NCBI GenBank assembly: GCA_020442965.1
Contig: JAGRJB010000017.1
Span: 1-14,296, forward strand
Length of the DNA: 14,296 bases
Direction of reading: 5' to 3'
Source: Pseudomonadales bacterium
GTDB lineage: Bacteria; Pseudomonadota; Gammaproteobacteria; Steroidobacterales; Steroidobacteraceae
A model generated the notes under the pieces. That model worked only from the letters and a program-made list of their open reading frames with translations, made no database searches and had not been told where the DNA came from. The position numbers and the translations under genes were made by a program. This document shows positions 6,630-14,074 of the stretch, piece after piece (position 1 is the stretch's first letter; each line of letters opens with the position of its first letter).

Positions 6630-8900
6630 TTAGTTCATGGAGTAATCGAGCGACAGCAGCCACGTGCGCCGCGGTAGCGGGACGAAGCCGTTCAACGCGC
6701 GGCTGCCGGTCGGAATGATTGCCTCGTCGGCAAGGTTCTTGACCGCTGCCTTGGCCGTCCAGTGATCCTTGAACCCGACCGACGCGAACGCGTTGCCGAT
6801 GTTGTACGGCTGGACGCGGAAGTCGTTAGTGGCCGCCGAGACGTAATCGTCCTGGAAGAACCAGTCCGCGCCGAATTTCACGCGACCCACGGACGTGTCG
6901 ATTCCGTAGTCGAAGCCTACCGTGACGGTATAGTCAGGCGTTTGCGGTACCGTGGGCTGCACATTGTAGTTGGCGGGTGCCATTGCTGGGGCACTCGTGG
7001 GATCGACGCGGTCGTACTTGCCGTCGAGCAGCGAACCGTTCATGAACAGTGTCAGGTTATCGACTGGCACGGCCGTCACCTCGAACTCGAGGCCCTTGAC
7101 CGTCGCATCGCCGGCGTTCTGTACCGGGAATGAGGATACGTTCGTGACCGGATCCGTAACGGTCGCATTGAGCGTCAGGTCCTTGGCCTTCTCGAAGAAG
7201 TAGTTAGCGTTGATGCGCAACCGATTGCCGAGCAAGTCGGTCTTGATGCCGACTTCATAGGTCCAGTTCGTTTCCGGACCATAGGGAGTGCGCGCATCCT
7301 TGAAATCGGCGATCGCGATGCCGTTGTAACCACCCGATTTGAAGCCTTGAGCAGCCGTCGCGTAGACCAGCATTCGATCAATCGCGCCGCTCGCGGGTAG
7401 GGTGTAGTCGATGCCGAATTTCGGCGTCGTCTGCGTGTAGGTATTGGTGAGATCAACGACTCCCAGCACCGGGGTGACCGGCGGCAACAGACCGTTGAAG
7501 ACGAAATCGAAGTCCTTCTTGTCACGTGTGTACCGAACGCCGCCCGTCAGTTTCAGCGCCTCAGTGATGTTGTAGTCGAGCTGCGTGAAGGCCGAGTAGG
7601 AAGTGACTTTCGCCTTGATCGTGCTCGATGAGAACGGCAGGCCCAGGTTCCAGCCAAAAGCCTGGTCGCCGGTTTCCTGGAAGTAGTACAGGCCCGCGAT
7701 ATAGGACAGGCGATCGTCGGCGGCCTTGCCGACCAGTTGCAGTTCTTCCGAGAACTGATCCACGTCCAGATTGTTGGAGCCAACCACCGTGCCGTGCCCG
7801 CTGTAATCGGTCGTCAGCGTGTCTTTGGTGTTGACGTAGCCCGTGATCGATTTGAACGTGCTCCAGCCGAGGTCGTACGACAGATTGATCGAGCTGATCG
7901 TCTGCTGCGTGTGGCCCTCGGGTGCATCCTTGATGCTCGCCGGCAGGCGCGGGACGATTGGCGTGTAGACGTCGTAGGTCCCGACGTGCACGAGTGATGC
8001 GGCCGTTGGGTTCATCGGGTTCGGGTAGAACCCCGGTACGATGTCGTCCGACGTGAACTGTCGATTGGCCGGCACGTTCGGCGTGACGCCAGGAATGAGC
8101 TGCTGCGCGTCGTTCTTGGCATCCGAATGGGACACGGAGAAGACGACGTCCAGCTTGTCGGATCCCATGTAGTGCAATTTGCTGCGCGCGGCCCAGTTGC
8201 GCTGCAGGCCGGTGTCGCGCGGATTGGCCGGGTTGACGTTCTTGAACATGCCATCGGTGTTAGTGAGTAGCGCGGAGAACGATCCGGCCCAGCTGTCAGA
8301 GCCACCGAGCGGACCGCCGACACTCAGACTGCCTTTGTACTGCTCGAAATTGCCGGCGCCGATGCTGGCCTTGAACCAAGGGTCCCGGCCGGGTGTCCGC
8401 GAGACGAACTTGATGGCACCGACCAGCGTATTGCGGCCGTACAACGTGCCCTGCGGGCCGCGCAGCACCTCGACGCGCTCGATATCGGCAAGCGTGATGT
8501 TGTTACCGTTCAGACGCGCCAGGTAGACATCGTCCACGTACAAGCCGAAGGGCGATTCCGCCACGATCAAGGACGCGTCCTGCTGCAGCGAGCCCCGCAT
8601 CGATGGCGACAGGTTGGTAGGCGAGGTGATGTTGCTGAACATCTTGAGGCTCGGCGTAAAGCGTGCGAGATCGCGCGACTCGGTGACCTGTCGGTCGGTG
8701 AGCGCTTCCTCATTGAGGGCGGTGACCGCGATCGGCACGGTTTGCAAAGACGCTTCGCGCCGCTCAGCCGTGACGACGATTTCCTGCAGGCCGCCGCCTC
8801 GTTGCGACACTGTCTGTTGGGGCGCAGTTTCTTGCGCGTAAGTGGCAACCGGCGCTAGCGCCAATGCGATGGCAAAACGCAACATACGATGAGTCGACAT
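6630..8900 (-). CDS. TonB-dependent outer-membrane receptor, copy 1
   Basis: A 756-residue outer-membrane receptor that imports a ligand with energy from TonB-ExbBD. Seen: a signal peptide (hydrophobic 7-20, likely cut after YAQ or ATYA near 21-23); a TonB-box-like EIVVTA at 40-45; a plug domain with VPIAVTALNEEAL, the RGSLQQ element and VEVLRGPQGTLYGRN; then a long beta-barrel with repeated aromatic strands ending LPRRTWLLSLDY. The plug has GRNTLVGAI where many relatives have GRNATGGAI. The last residues are YSMN, without the usual terminal aromatic. ATG 8900 is fixed by GGGGGAG 7 bases before it. The protein is closely similar to the copy at 9178-11439, mainly differing in presumed surface loops. 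The ligand is unknown; no siderophore, sugar or vitamin B12 gene is nearby. Own promoter and terminator suggest independent transcription. Confidence 0.92.
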   Translation of the reverse strand: MSTHRMLRFAIALALAPVATYAQETAPQQTVSQRGGGLQEIVVTAERREASLQTVPIAVTALNEEALTDRQVTESRDLARFTPSLKMFSNITSPTNLSPSMRGSLQQDASLIVAESPFGLYVDDVYLARLNGNNITLADIERVEVLRGPQGTLYGRNTLVGAIKFVSRTPGRDPWFKASIGAGNFEQYKGSLSVGGPLGGSDSWAGSFSALLTNTDGMFKNVNPANPRDTGLQRNWAARSKLHYMGSDKLDVVFSVSHSDAKNDAQQLIPGVTPNVPANRQFTSDDIVPGFYPNPMNPTAASLVHVGTYDVYTPIVPRLPASIKDAPEGHTQQTISSINLSYDLGWSTFKSITGYVNTKDTLTTDYSGHGTVVGSNNLDVDQFSEELQLVGKAADDRLSYIAGLYYFQETGDQAFGWNLGLPFSSSTIKAKVTSYSAFTQLDYNITEALKLTGGVRYTRDKKDFDFVFNGLLPPVTPVLGVVDLTNTYTQTTPKFGIDYTLPASGAIDRMLVYATAAQGFKSGGYNGIAIADFKDARTPYGPETNWTYEVGIKTDLLGNRLRINANYFFEKAKDLTLNATVTDPVTNVSSFPVQNAGDATVKGLEFEVTAVPVDNLTLFMNGSLLDGKYDRVDPTSAPAMAPANYNVQPTVPQTPDYTVTVGFDYGIDTSVGRVKFGADWFFQDDYVSAATNDFRVQPYNIGNAFASVGFKDHWTAKAAVKNLADEAIIPTGSRALNGFVPLPRRTWLLSLDYSMN

Positions 8901-8946
8901 GAATAATCTCCCCCCGGAGTAGTCTGCGGACTGATGTAACGATAGT

Positions 8947-8963
8947 GCGGTGGATTCCCACGC
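8947..8963 (-). promoter_or_regulatory. Imperfect dyad in leader of receptor copy 1
   Basis: GC(G)GTGG-ATTC-CCACGC, an inverted repeat with one bulged base, 46 bases before the receptor ATG. The equivalent position before receptor copy 2 has a longer, perfect dyad, and the bases between dyad and ATG are largely conserved in both. It could be an operator or an RNA hairpin. I see no convincing sigma-70 promoter. Confidence 0.4.
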
Positions 8964-9122
8964 TACACATGATAGATATAACAGAAATTCGCCCGCAGGG
9001 AACCTTCCTGTGCATCAGCCCAACGCGTTGCATCCACGCTACAAGTGCGTCAAGCACTACGACAGCTGGTTCGGGCGCAGTGCGGTATGGCTCGCTGATA
9101 CGCAGGGATGCATGCGGCACAG

Positions 9123-9145
9123 AAAAAGCGGGCCCGAAGGCCCGC
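9123..9145 (-). terminator. Rho-independent terminator after second receptor gene
   Basis: On the minus strand a 7-bp stem GCGGGCC/GGCCCGC closed by the very stable C(UUCG)G tetraloop and followed by five T. It lies about 30 bases after the stop of the gene 9178-11439, and shares its core stem with the terminator at 6565-6591. Confidence 0.88.
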
Positions 9146-9177
9146 GATACGATCGTCGATGCACGCAAGGCGCTCGC

Positions 9178-11439
9178 TTAGTTCATCGAATACTCGAGCG
9201 ACAGCAGCCAGGTTCGGCGTGGCAACGGGATGAAGCCACCCAGGCCGCGGCTGCCCGTGGCGAAGATCTCCCGGTTCTGGAGGTTCTTGACGGTCGCTCG
9301 CGCCGTCCACTTGTCGAACGATACGGTGGCAAACGCGTTACCGATGTTGTACGGCTGCACCTGGAAGTCGTTAGTCGCGCCGGTGATGTACGAGTCCTGG
9401 AAGAACCAGTCGGCACCCAGCTTGACGCGACCGACGGCGGTGTCGATGCCGTAGTCGAAGCCGACCGTCACCGTGTAGTCGGGCGTCTGCGGTACACTCG
9501 GTTTGTCGATGTTGAACAACGTAATCGCCTGGGCGGGTGCCGCCGTCGGATCGAGCCGATCGTACTTGCCGTCGAGCAGCGAACCGTTCATGAACAGCGT
9601 CAGGTTATCCGTCGCCACCGCGGTGACTTCAAACTCGAGTCCTTGGACCGTTGCATCGCCGGCGTTCTGGACCGGGAACGAAAAGATACCAGGCGCGTTT
9701 TCGACAGTCGCATTCAACGTCAGGTCTTTGGCCTTCTCGTAGAAGTAGTTGGCATTGACGCGCAACCGGTTGTCCAGCATGTCGGTCTTGATGCCCACCT
9801 CGTAGGTCCAGTTGGTCTCTGGGCCATAGGGCGTCTCGGCATCTATGAAGCCGGCAATCCCAATGCCGTTGTAGCCGCCCGATTTGAAGCCCTGCGCGGC
9901 GGTTGCGTACAGCAGCAGGCTATCGAAGGAGTCACTGACCGGCACCGTCCAGTCGATGCCCACTTTGGGCGTGGTTTGGGTGTAGGTGTTGGTCAGATCG
10001 ACCACGCCCAACGCGGGTGTGACCGGCGGTAGCAAGCCGTTGAAGGTGAAATCGAAGTCCTTCCTGTCACGCGTGTAGCGCACTCCGGCAGTGACTTTCA
10101 ACGCGTCGGTGAGATCGTAGTCCAGCTGCGTGAACGCAGAATACGATGTCGTCTTGGCATCGCTGCGGGTCGTGGAGAACGGCAATACGCCCGCTCGCCA
10201 GCCGAAGTCCTGGTAGCCCTTTTCGTTGAAGAAGTACAGGCCCGCGATATAGGACAAACGATCGTCGAGTGCGGTGCCGACCAACTGCAATTCCTCCGAC
10301 AGCTGGTCGACGTCGAGCTGGTTGCCACCCATCAAGCCGCCACTGCCGCTGAAGTCCGTGCTGAAGAAGTCCTTGGTATTGACGAATCCAGTGATCGACT
10401 TGAACGTGCCCCATCTCAGGTCATAGGAGATATTGAGCGAGGAAATGATCTGTTTCGTCTCGCCGCGCGGCACACTCTCGATTGGGCCTGGGCCGCCGCC
10501 CGGCACGATCGGTGTGTAGACCTCGAACGTCCCGAGCGGAATGAACGACGCTGGGTTCATCGGGTCGGTGAATACGCCGGTGACGATATCGTCCGACGTG
10601 AAGCGTTGATTGGCCGGCACATTCGGCGTAATACCAGGTGTTAGTTGCTGCGAATCGTTCTTCGAGTTCGCATACGAGAAAGACAGCGTGACATCGAGAT
10701 TCTCGACGCCCATGTAACGTAGCTTGGCGCGTGTGGCCCAGTTGCGTTCGAATCCGAGTTCACGCTTGGCGCTCGGATTGACGTTCTGGAAGGTGCCGTC
10801 CTTGTGAGTCAGCAATGCCGAGAACGATCCTGCCCAGTTGGAATCACCGAGCATTCCGCCGGCACTGAAGCTGCCACGATATTGGTCGAAGTCACCGACG
10901 CCGACGCTGCCCTTCAACCACGAGTCCTTGCCGGGCGTACGCGAGATGAACTTGATGGCGCCGACCAGTGTATTGCGGCCGTACAACGTGCCCTGCGGAC
11001 CTCGCAATACCTCGACGCGTTCAATGTCGGCCAATGTGATGTTATTACCGTTGAGGCGTGCGAGGTAGACGTCGTCGACGTAGATGCCGAAAGGCGACTC
11101 CGCCACGATCTGCGACGCATCCTGCTGCAGCGATCCGCGCAACGACGGCGACAGGTTGGTAGGCGAGGTGATGTTGCTCAACATCTTGAGGCTGGGCGTG
11201 AAGCGCTCCAGGTCGCGCGACTCCAAAACTTGCCGGTTGGCGAGCGCTTCTTCGTTCAACGCGGTCACCGCAATCGGTACGCTTTGCAGCGATGCTTCGC
11301 GGCGCTCGGCCGTCACGACGATTTCCTGCAGGCCGCCTTGCTGAGACGCGCTCGATGGGGGCGCACTGTCCTGTGCGAGTGTGGCAACCGGCGCCAGCGC
11401 CAATGCGATGGCAAAACGCAACATACGATGATTCGACAT
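9178..11439 (-). CDS. TonB-dependent outer-membrane receptor, copy 2
   Basis: A 753-residue paralogue of the receptor at 6630-8900, with the same order of parts: signal peptide 1 to about 23 (cut near LAQ), TonB-box-like EIVVTA at 39-44, plug with VEVLRGPQGTLYGRN, barrel, and the same non-aromatic ending YSMN. The frame is open to 11460, but ATG 11439 is chosen because GGGGAG lies 7 bases before it and the resulting MSNHRMLRFAIALALA matches copy 1. Plug and periplasm-facing parts are nearly the same in the two proteins. Clear differences fall in short stretches, for example after NPMNP/DPMNP (TAASLVHVG against ASFIPLG), around TPIVP (RLPASIKD against GGGPGPIES) and in NATVTDPVTNVSS against NATVENAPGIFS; these are probably external loops. 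A change of ligand specificity after duplication is plausible, but the ligand is unknown. Confidence 0.92.
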   Translation of the reverse strand: MSNHRMLRFAIALALAPVATLAQDSAPPSSASQQGGLQEIVVTAERREASLQSVPIAVTALNEEALANRQVLESRDLERFTPSLKMLSNITSPTNLSPSLRGSLQQDASQIVAESPFGIYVDDVYLARLNGNNITLADIERVEVLRGPQGTLYGRNTLVGAIKFISRTPGKDSWLKGSVGVGDFDQYRGSFSAGGMLGDSNWAGSFSALLTHKDGTFQNVNPSAKRELGFERNWATRAKLRYMGVENLDVTLSFSYANSKNDSQQLTPGITPNVPANQRFTSDDIVTGVFTDPMNPASFIPLGTFEVYTPIVPGGGPGPIESVPRGETKQIISSLNISYDLRWGTFKSITGFVNTKDFFSTDFSGSGGLMGGNQLDVDQLSEELQLVGTALDDRLSYIAGLYFFNEKGYQDFGWRAGVLPFSTTRSDAKTTSYSAFTQLDYDLTDALKVTAGVRYTRDRKDFDFTFNGLLPPVTPALGVVDLTNTYTQTTPKVGIDWTVPVSDSFDSLLLYATAAQGFKSGGYNGIGIAGFIDAETPYGPETNWTYEVGIKTDMLDNRLRVNANYFYEKAKDLTLNATVENAPGIFSFPVQNAGDATVQGLEFEVTAVATDNLTLFMNGSLLDGKYDRLDPTAAPAQAITLFNIDKPSVPQTPDYTVTVGFDYGIDTAVGRVKLGADWFFQDSYITGATNDFQVQPYNIGNAFATVSFDKWTARATVKNLQNREIFATGSRGLGGFIPLPRRTWLLSLEYSMN

Positions 11440-11483
11440 GGACGATCTCCCCGGGAGCAAGCTGCGGACTCATGTAGCGATTA

Positions 11484-11502
11484 CGCGGTGGATTAGCCAC
11501 CG
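11484..11502 (-). promoter_or_regulatory. Perfect dyad in leader of receptor copy 2
   Basis: GCGGTGG-ATTAG-CCACCGC is a perfect 7-bp inverted repeat with a 5-nt spacer, 44 bases before the receptor start. It corresponds to the dyad at 8947-8963. A further TTTCTG-containing stretch upstream is also similar in both copies. A shared regulator or RNA structure is the simplest reading. Confidence 0.45.
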
Positions 11503-11602
11503 CATGCGAGCAATCTAGCAGAAAATGACCACTTCACGCCGCTGAAATCGAGCGGCCCTTAAGCGTTGCACTTACGCGACACGCAGGCCTGACGCGTCTC
11601 GA

Positions 11603-12733
11603 TCAGGGGAATTGGACGATCTGGCGCACGCCTTGACCCTGCGCGAGTCGATCGAAGGCCGCGTTGATGTCAGCGAGTACCAAATGTTCGGACAAGAGAC
11701 GTTTGACCGGCAGGCGGCCAGCTTGATACCACTCGATAAAGCGGGGAATGTCGCGTCGCGGTACGGCGCTACCGAGGTAACTACCCTTGATCGTACGTTC
11801 CTCGGCGACAATACCGACATGCGGCACCGAGAACAGCGCATTCGGATGCGACAGACCGGCGGTCACGGTCGTGCCGCCACGGCGCGTGATCTTGTAAGCC
11901 AGTTCCATCGCCTTGGCGCTGCCGGCCATTTCGAAGGCGAACTCGACGCCACCCTGGGTCGTTTCGCGTACGGCCGCCAGACAATCGGGATCCCCCGCAT
12001 TGAACGTGTGAGTCGCACCGAGTTCGCGCGCCAGTGCGAGTTTGGTATCCGACAAATCGATTGCAATGAGCGTACGCGCCTCCTGGAGTCGCGCGCCCAA
12101 CAAGGCGGCCAGGCCGACGCCGCCGAGCCCGATCACCGCGACGCTGCTGCCGCGCGGTAACGCCGCCGTGTTGATGACCGCGCCGACGCCGGTCATCACC
12201 GCGCAGCCGAAAACGGCTGCTTCATCGAACGGCAGCGTGCGATCGACCTTGACTAACGACTCGGCCGCGACGGTCGCCAACTCGGCGAACGCCGATACGC
12301 CCAGGTGATGATTGAGCACTTCGCCGGTCGGGCGGCGCAATCGGCGCGCACCGGACAACAGCGTGCCGGCCGTATTGCTCGCAGCACCCGGTTCACATAG
12401 TGCGGGCCGCAGGGCGGCGCAGGGCTCGCAGTGACCGCAGCTCGGTACGAAAGCCGTGACCACATGATCGCCCACGACAAGAGCGCGCACGCCTTCGCCC
12501 AGCTGTTCGACGACACCGGCGCCTTCGTGTCCCAGCACCATTGGCATCGGGCGCGGCCGATTGCCATCGATCACGGACAAATCGGAGTGACAGAGGCCTG
12601 CCGCGCGCATGCGCACCAGGACCTCGCCTGGACCGGGAGGCGACAGCTCGATCTCGGCGATCTCAAGTGGCTTGGATACGGCATAGGGCGCAGCAGCGCC
12701 CATCTGGGTCAAAATGGCGGCTCGCGTCTTCAT
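11603..12733 (-). CDS. Zinc-dependent alcohol dehydrogenase (MDR family)
   Basis: A 376-residue cytoplasmic NAD(P)-dependent alcohol dehydrogenase. Visible residues: catalytic-zinc ligands Cys48 (GLCHSD), His69-Glu70 (GHEGAG) and Cys177 (FGCAVMTG); the four structural-zinc cysteines 99, 102, 105 and 113 (CGHCEPCAALRPALC); and the nucleotide-binding GLGGVG at 202-207, with an acid (Asp) after the second strand in IAIDLSDT that favours NAD. The pattern is close to class III/aryl-alcohol dehydrogenase relatives, but the substrate cannot be set. ATG 12733 is chosen over the GTG at 12739 because MKTRAAI fits the family. No Shine-Dalgarno precedes it, and a promoter-like pair ends only 6 bases upstream, so the message may be leaderless. 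It lies upstream of, and in the same direction as, receptor copy 2, 163 bp away with no terminator seen. The gap holds a hairpin at 11538-11556 lacking a T run. Confidence 0.9.
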   Translation of the reverse strand: MKTRAAILTQMGAAAPYAVSKPLEIAEIELSPPGPGEVLVRMRAAGLCHSDLSVIDGNRPRPMPMVLGHEGAGVVEQLGEGVRALVVGDHVVTAFVPSCGHCEPCAALRPALCEPGAASNTAGTLLSGARRLRRPTGEVLNHHLGVSAFAELATVAAESLVKVDRTLPFDEAAVFGCAVMTGVGAVINTAALPRGSSVAVIGLGGVGLAALLGARLQEARTLIAIDLSDTKLALARELGATHTFNAGDPDCLAAVRETTQGGVEFAFEMAGSAKAMELAYKITRRGGTTVTAGLSHPNALFSVPHVGIVAEERTIKGSYLGSAVPRRDIPRFIEWYQAGRLPVKRLLSEHLVLADINAAFDRLAQGQGVRQIVQFP

Positions 12734-12739
12734 CAACAC

Positions 12740-12768
12740 AGTATCGATGTCGCCGCTCGTGCTCGCAA
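12740..12768 (-). promoter_or_regulatory. Possible sigma-70 promoter of the alcohol dehydrogenase
   Basis: On the minus strand TTGCGA (12763-12768), a 17-bp spacer and GATACT (12740-12745), each matching 4 of 6 consensus bases. The -10 ends 6 bases before the ATG, so transcription would begin at or very near the start codon. Confidence 0.35.
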
Positions 12769-12832
12769 CTTGAGCGCGTAGTGGCTATGGTTGCGAATGT
12801 TCGTGGACAGGTCAGAGAGCGAAGGACGACCG

Positions 12833-14074
12833 ATGAGAAATGCAGCGACGGCGTGTCTGGTTAGTGCGTTGTGGCTGGCGGTCGTTGCCCACGCTGACGA
12901 TGGCGTGCCGGTGACCGCGGCAAACGCCCCGCTCGGGAATCCGCTCGAAGTGCTGCAACCGGCCTATCGGCTGGGTTCTTTCACGCATTTCGCGCAGATC
13001 ATCGCGTCGCGCCAGATCGCACGCGGCGGCCCCGTGGCAGAGCTACCGCGTGCGCCGCGCGATCTGTCCGGCGTTCGGTATCAGTGGGGCGGCAAGAACG
13101 TGACGCTGGCCGAGCACCTCGAGCGCAACAAGGTGATGGCGTACCTCGTCATCAAGGACGGTGCAGTGGTCTACGAGACTTATCGCTATGGCACTCGTGA
13201 TTCGACGCCATTCGTGTCCTGGTCGATGGCAAAGTCCTTCGTCGGCACGTTGACGGGCCTTGCGATCGCCGACGGCAAGATCGAGAGCGTCGACGATCCC
13301 ACTACCAGGTATGTGCCGGAGCTAGCCGAGTCGGGTTACGGTGCCAATTCCTTGCGCGACCTGTTGCAGATGTCGTCTGGCGTCAAATTCATCGAGGATT
13401 ATTCCGGCGCCCCGAGCCTCGAGGCAAAGGCCTGGATCGAAGGCAACGTGAATCGCAGCGTGCGCTACACGGATACGATCGCGTGGTTCAAAGAACGTAT
13501 CCATCCACCCGGCACGCGCTTCTATTACTCGAGCATGGAGCCCGAAGTGATGGGCTGGATTGTGCACCGCAGCACGGGCGACTATCTGGCTGATTACCTG
13601 TCGAAGAAGATCTGGTCACGACTGGGTGCTGAACACGACGCGAGTTGGATGGTTGATCGCCCCGGCGGGCTCGAGATCGGCAGTTGTTGCATCAATGCGA
13701 GCTTGCGCGACTACGGACGCTTCGGTCTGTTGATCCTGAACGGGGGCAGGGCGGGTGATCAACAACTGGTGCCCGAGAAATGGGTGCGCAAAATGACGCG
13801 CCCAGACGCCGCGCGGCCCTTCTTGCATCCTGGCAAACTCGAAGGTAAGCCCGAATTCGGTTATCAGGACTACTGGTGGCTGTGGCCGACCGAGGACAAT
13901 GCGGTCATGGCTCGCGGGGCTTTCGGTCAGGGAATCACGGTGGATTTCGACGACTACGTGGTAATCGTGCAGACCGCGATCTGGGATCGCGCCGATAACT
14001 CCGAGGACTGGCTCGAGGCGGCTGCACTGCAGCGCGCAATCATCGCGGGGCTGCGCTCGGGTGGTTCGCGATGA
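12833..14074 (+). CDS. Exported serine hydrolase, class C beta-lactamase/esterase fold
   Basis: A 413-residue protein of the beta-lactamase-related serine hydrolase family (class C beta-lactamases, DD-peptidases, esterases, 6-aminohexanoate-dimer hydrolase-like enzymes). Seen: signal peptide 1 to about 21 (hydrophobic 6-19, likely cut after AHA); the active-site SxxK as Ser131-Met-Ala-Lys134; a Y-x-S motif as Tyr232-Ser-Ser234 in FYYSSMEPE; and a C-terminal GAFGQG at about 362-367 at the place of the third (KTG/HTG-like) box. The sequence around SWSMAKSFVGTL and the length resemble esterase or amide-hydrolase members rather than true AmpC, so antibiotic resistance should not be assumed. Start: ATG 12833 has GAAGGA 6 bases before it and gives a clean signal peptide; the TTG at 12791 does not. 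It is divergent from the alcohol dehydrogenase (99 bp between) and its stop overlaps the thioesterase start by 4 bp. Confidence 0.85.
   Translation: MRNAATACLVSALWLAVVAHADDGVPVTAANAPLGNPLEVLQPAYRLGSFTHFAQIIASRQIARGGPVAELPRAPRDLSGVRYQWGGKNVTLAEHLERNKVMAYLVIKDGAVVYETYRYGTRDSTPFVSWSMAKSFVGTLTGLAIADGKIESVDDPTTRYVPELAESGYGANSLRDLLQMSSGVKFIEDYSGAPSLEAKAWIEGNVNRSVRYTDTIAWFKERIHPPGTRFYYSSMEPEVMGWIVHRSTGDYLADYLSKKIWSRLGAEHDASWMVDRPGGLEIGSCCINASLRDYGRFGLLILNGGRAGDQQLVPEKWVRKMTRPDAARPFLHPGKLEGKPEFGYQDYWWLWPTEDNAVMARGAFGQGITVDFDDYVVIVQTAIWDRADNSEDWLEAAALQRAIIAGLRSGGSR

Larger units (their letters stand above)
6565..11530 (-). repeat. Tandem duplication of a whole receptor transcription unit
   Basis: The two halves (about 6565-8990 and 9123-11530) are diverged direct repeats of nearly equal length. 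Each carries the same parts in order: upstream dyad, conserved leader, strong ribosome binding site, signal peptide, receptor gene, terminator. DNA identity is highest at the 5' end of the genes: 8842-8892 and 11381-11431 differ at one base in 51. It is also high in plug-domain blocks such as the 32 identical bases from about 8605 and 11147. The copies differ at many other positions, so this is an old duplication and not an assembly error. Confidence 0.85.

Noticed and set aside
8950..10032. Open frame of 360 codons on the plus strand
   Set aside because: It is antisense to receptor copy 2 and crosses its terminator and stop. The product is rich in Arg/Val/Asp repeats typical of a mirror frame in GC-rich DNA, and it has no known domain.
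6630..11439. Receptor tandem as an assembly duplication
   Set aside because: The copies differ at many amino-acid positions and in length, and each has a distinct terminator loop, so they are genuine diverged paralogues.
10804..11496. Open frame of 230 codons on the plus strand
   Set aside because: Antisense to the strongly supported 5' part of receptor copy 2, with no ribosome site or recognisable domain.
11538..11556. Stem-loop GCCGCT-7 nt-AGCGGC between alcohol dehydrogenase and receptor copy 2
   Set aside because: A 6-bp perfect stem, but no T run follows in either direction, so it is not a convincing terminator.
11612..12160. Open frame of 182 codons on the plus strand
   Set aside because: Antisense to the alcohol dehydrogenase; no domain and no start signals.
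12833..14074. Serine hydrolase as an AmpC-type antibiotic-resistance enzyme
   Set aside because: SxxK and YxS-type motifs are shared by the whole family. The third box is GAFGQG and not a clear KTG, and the context is metabolic, so resistance is not supported.
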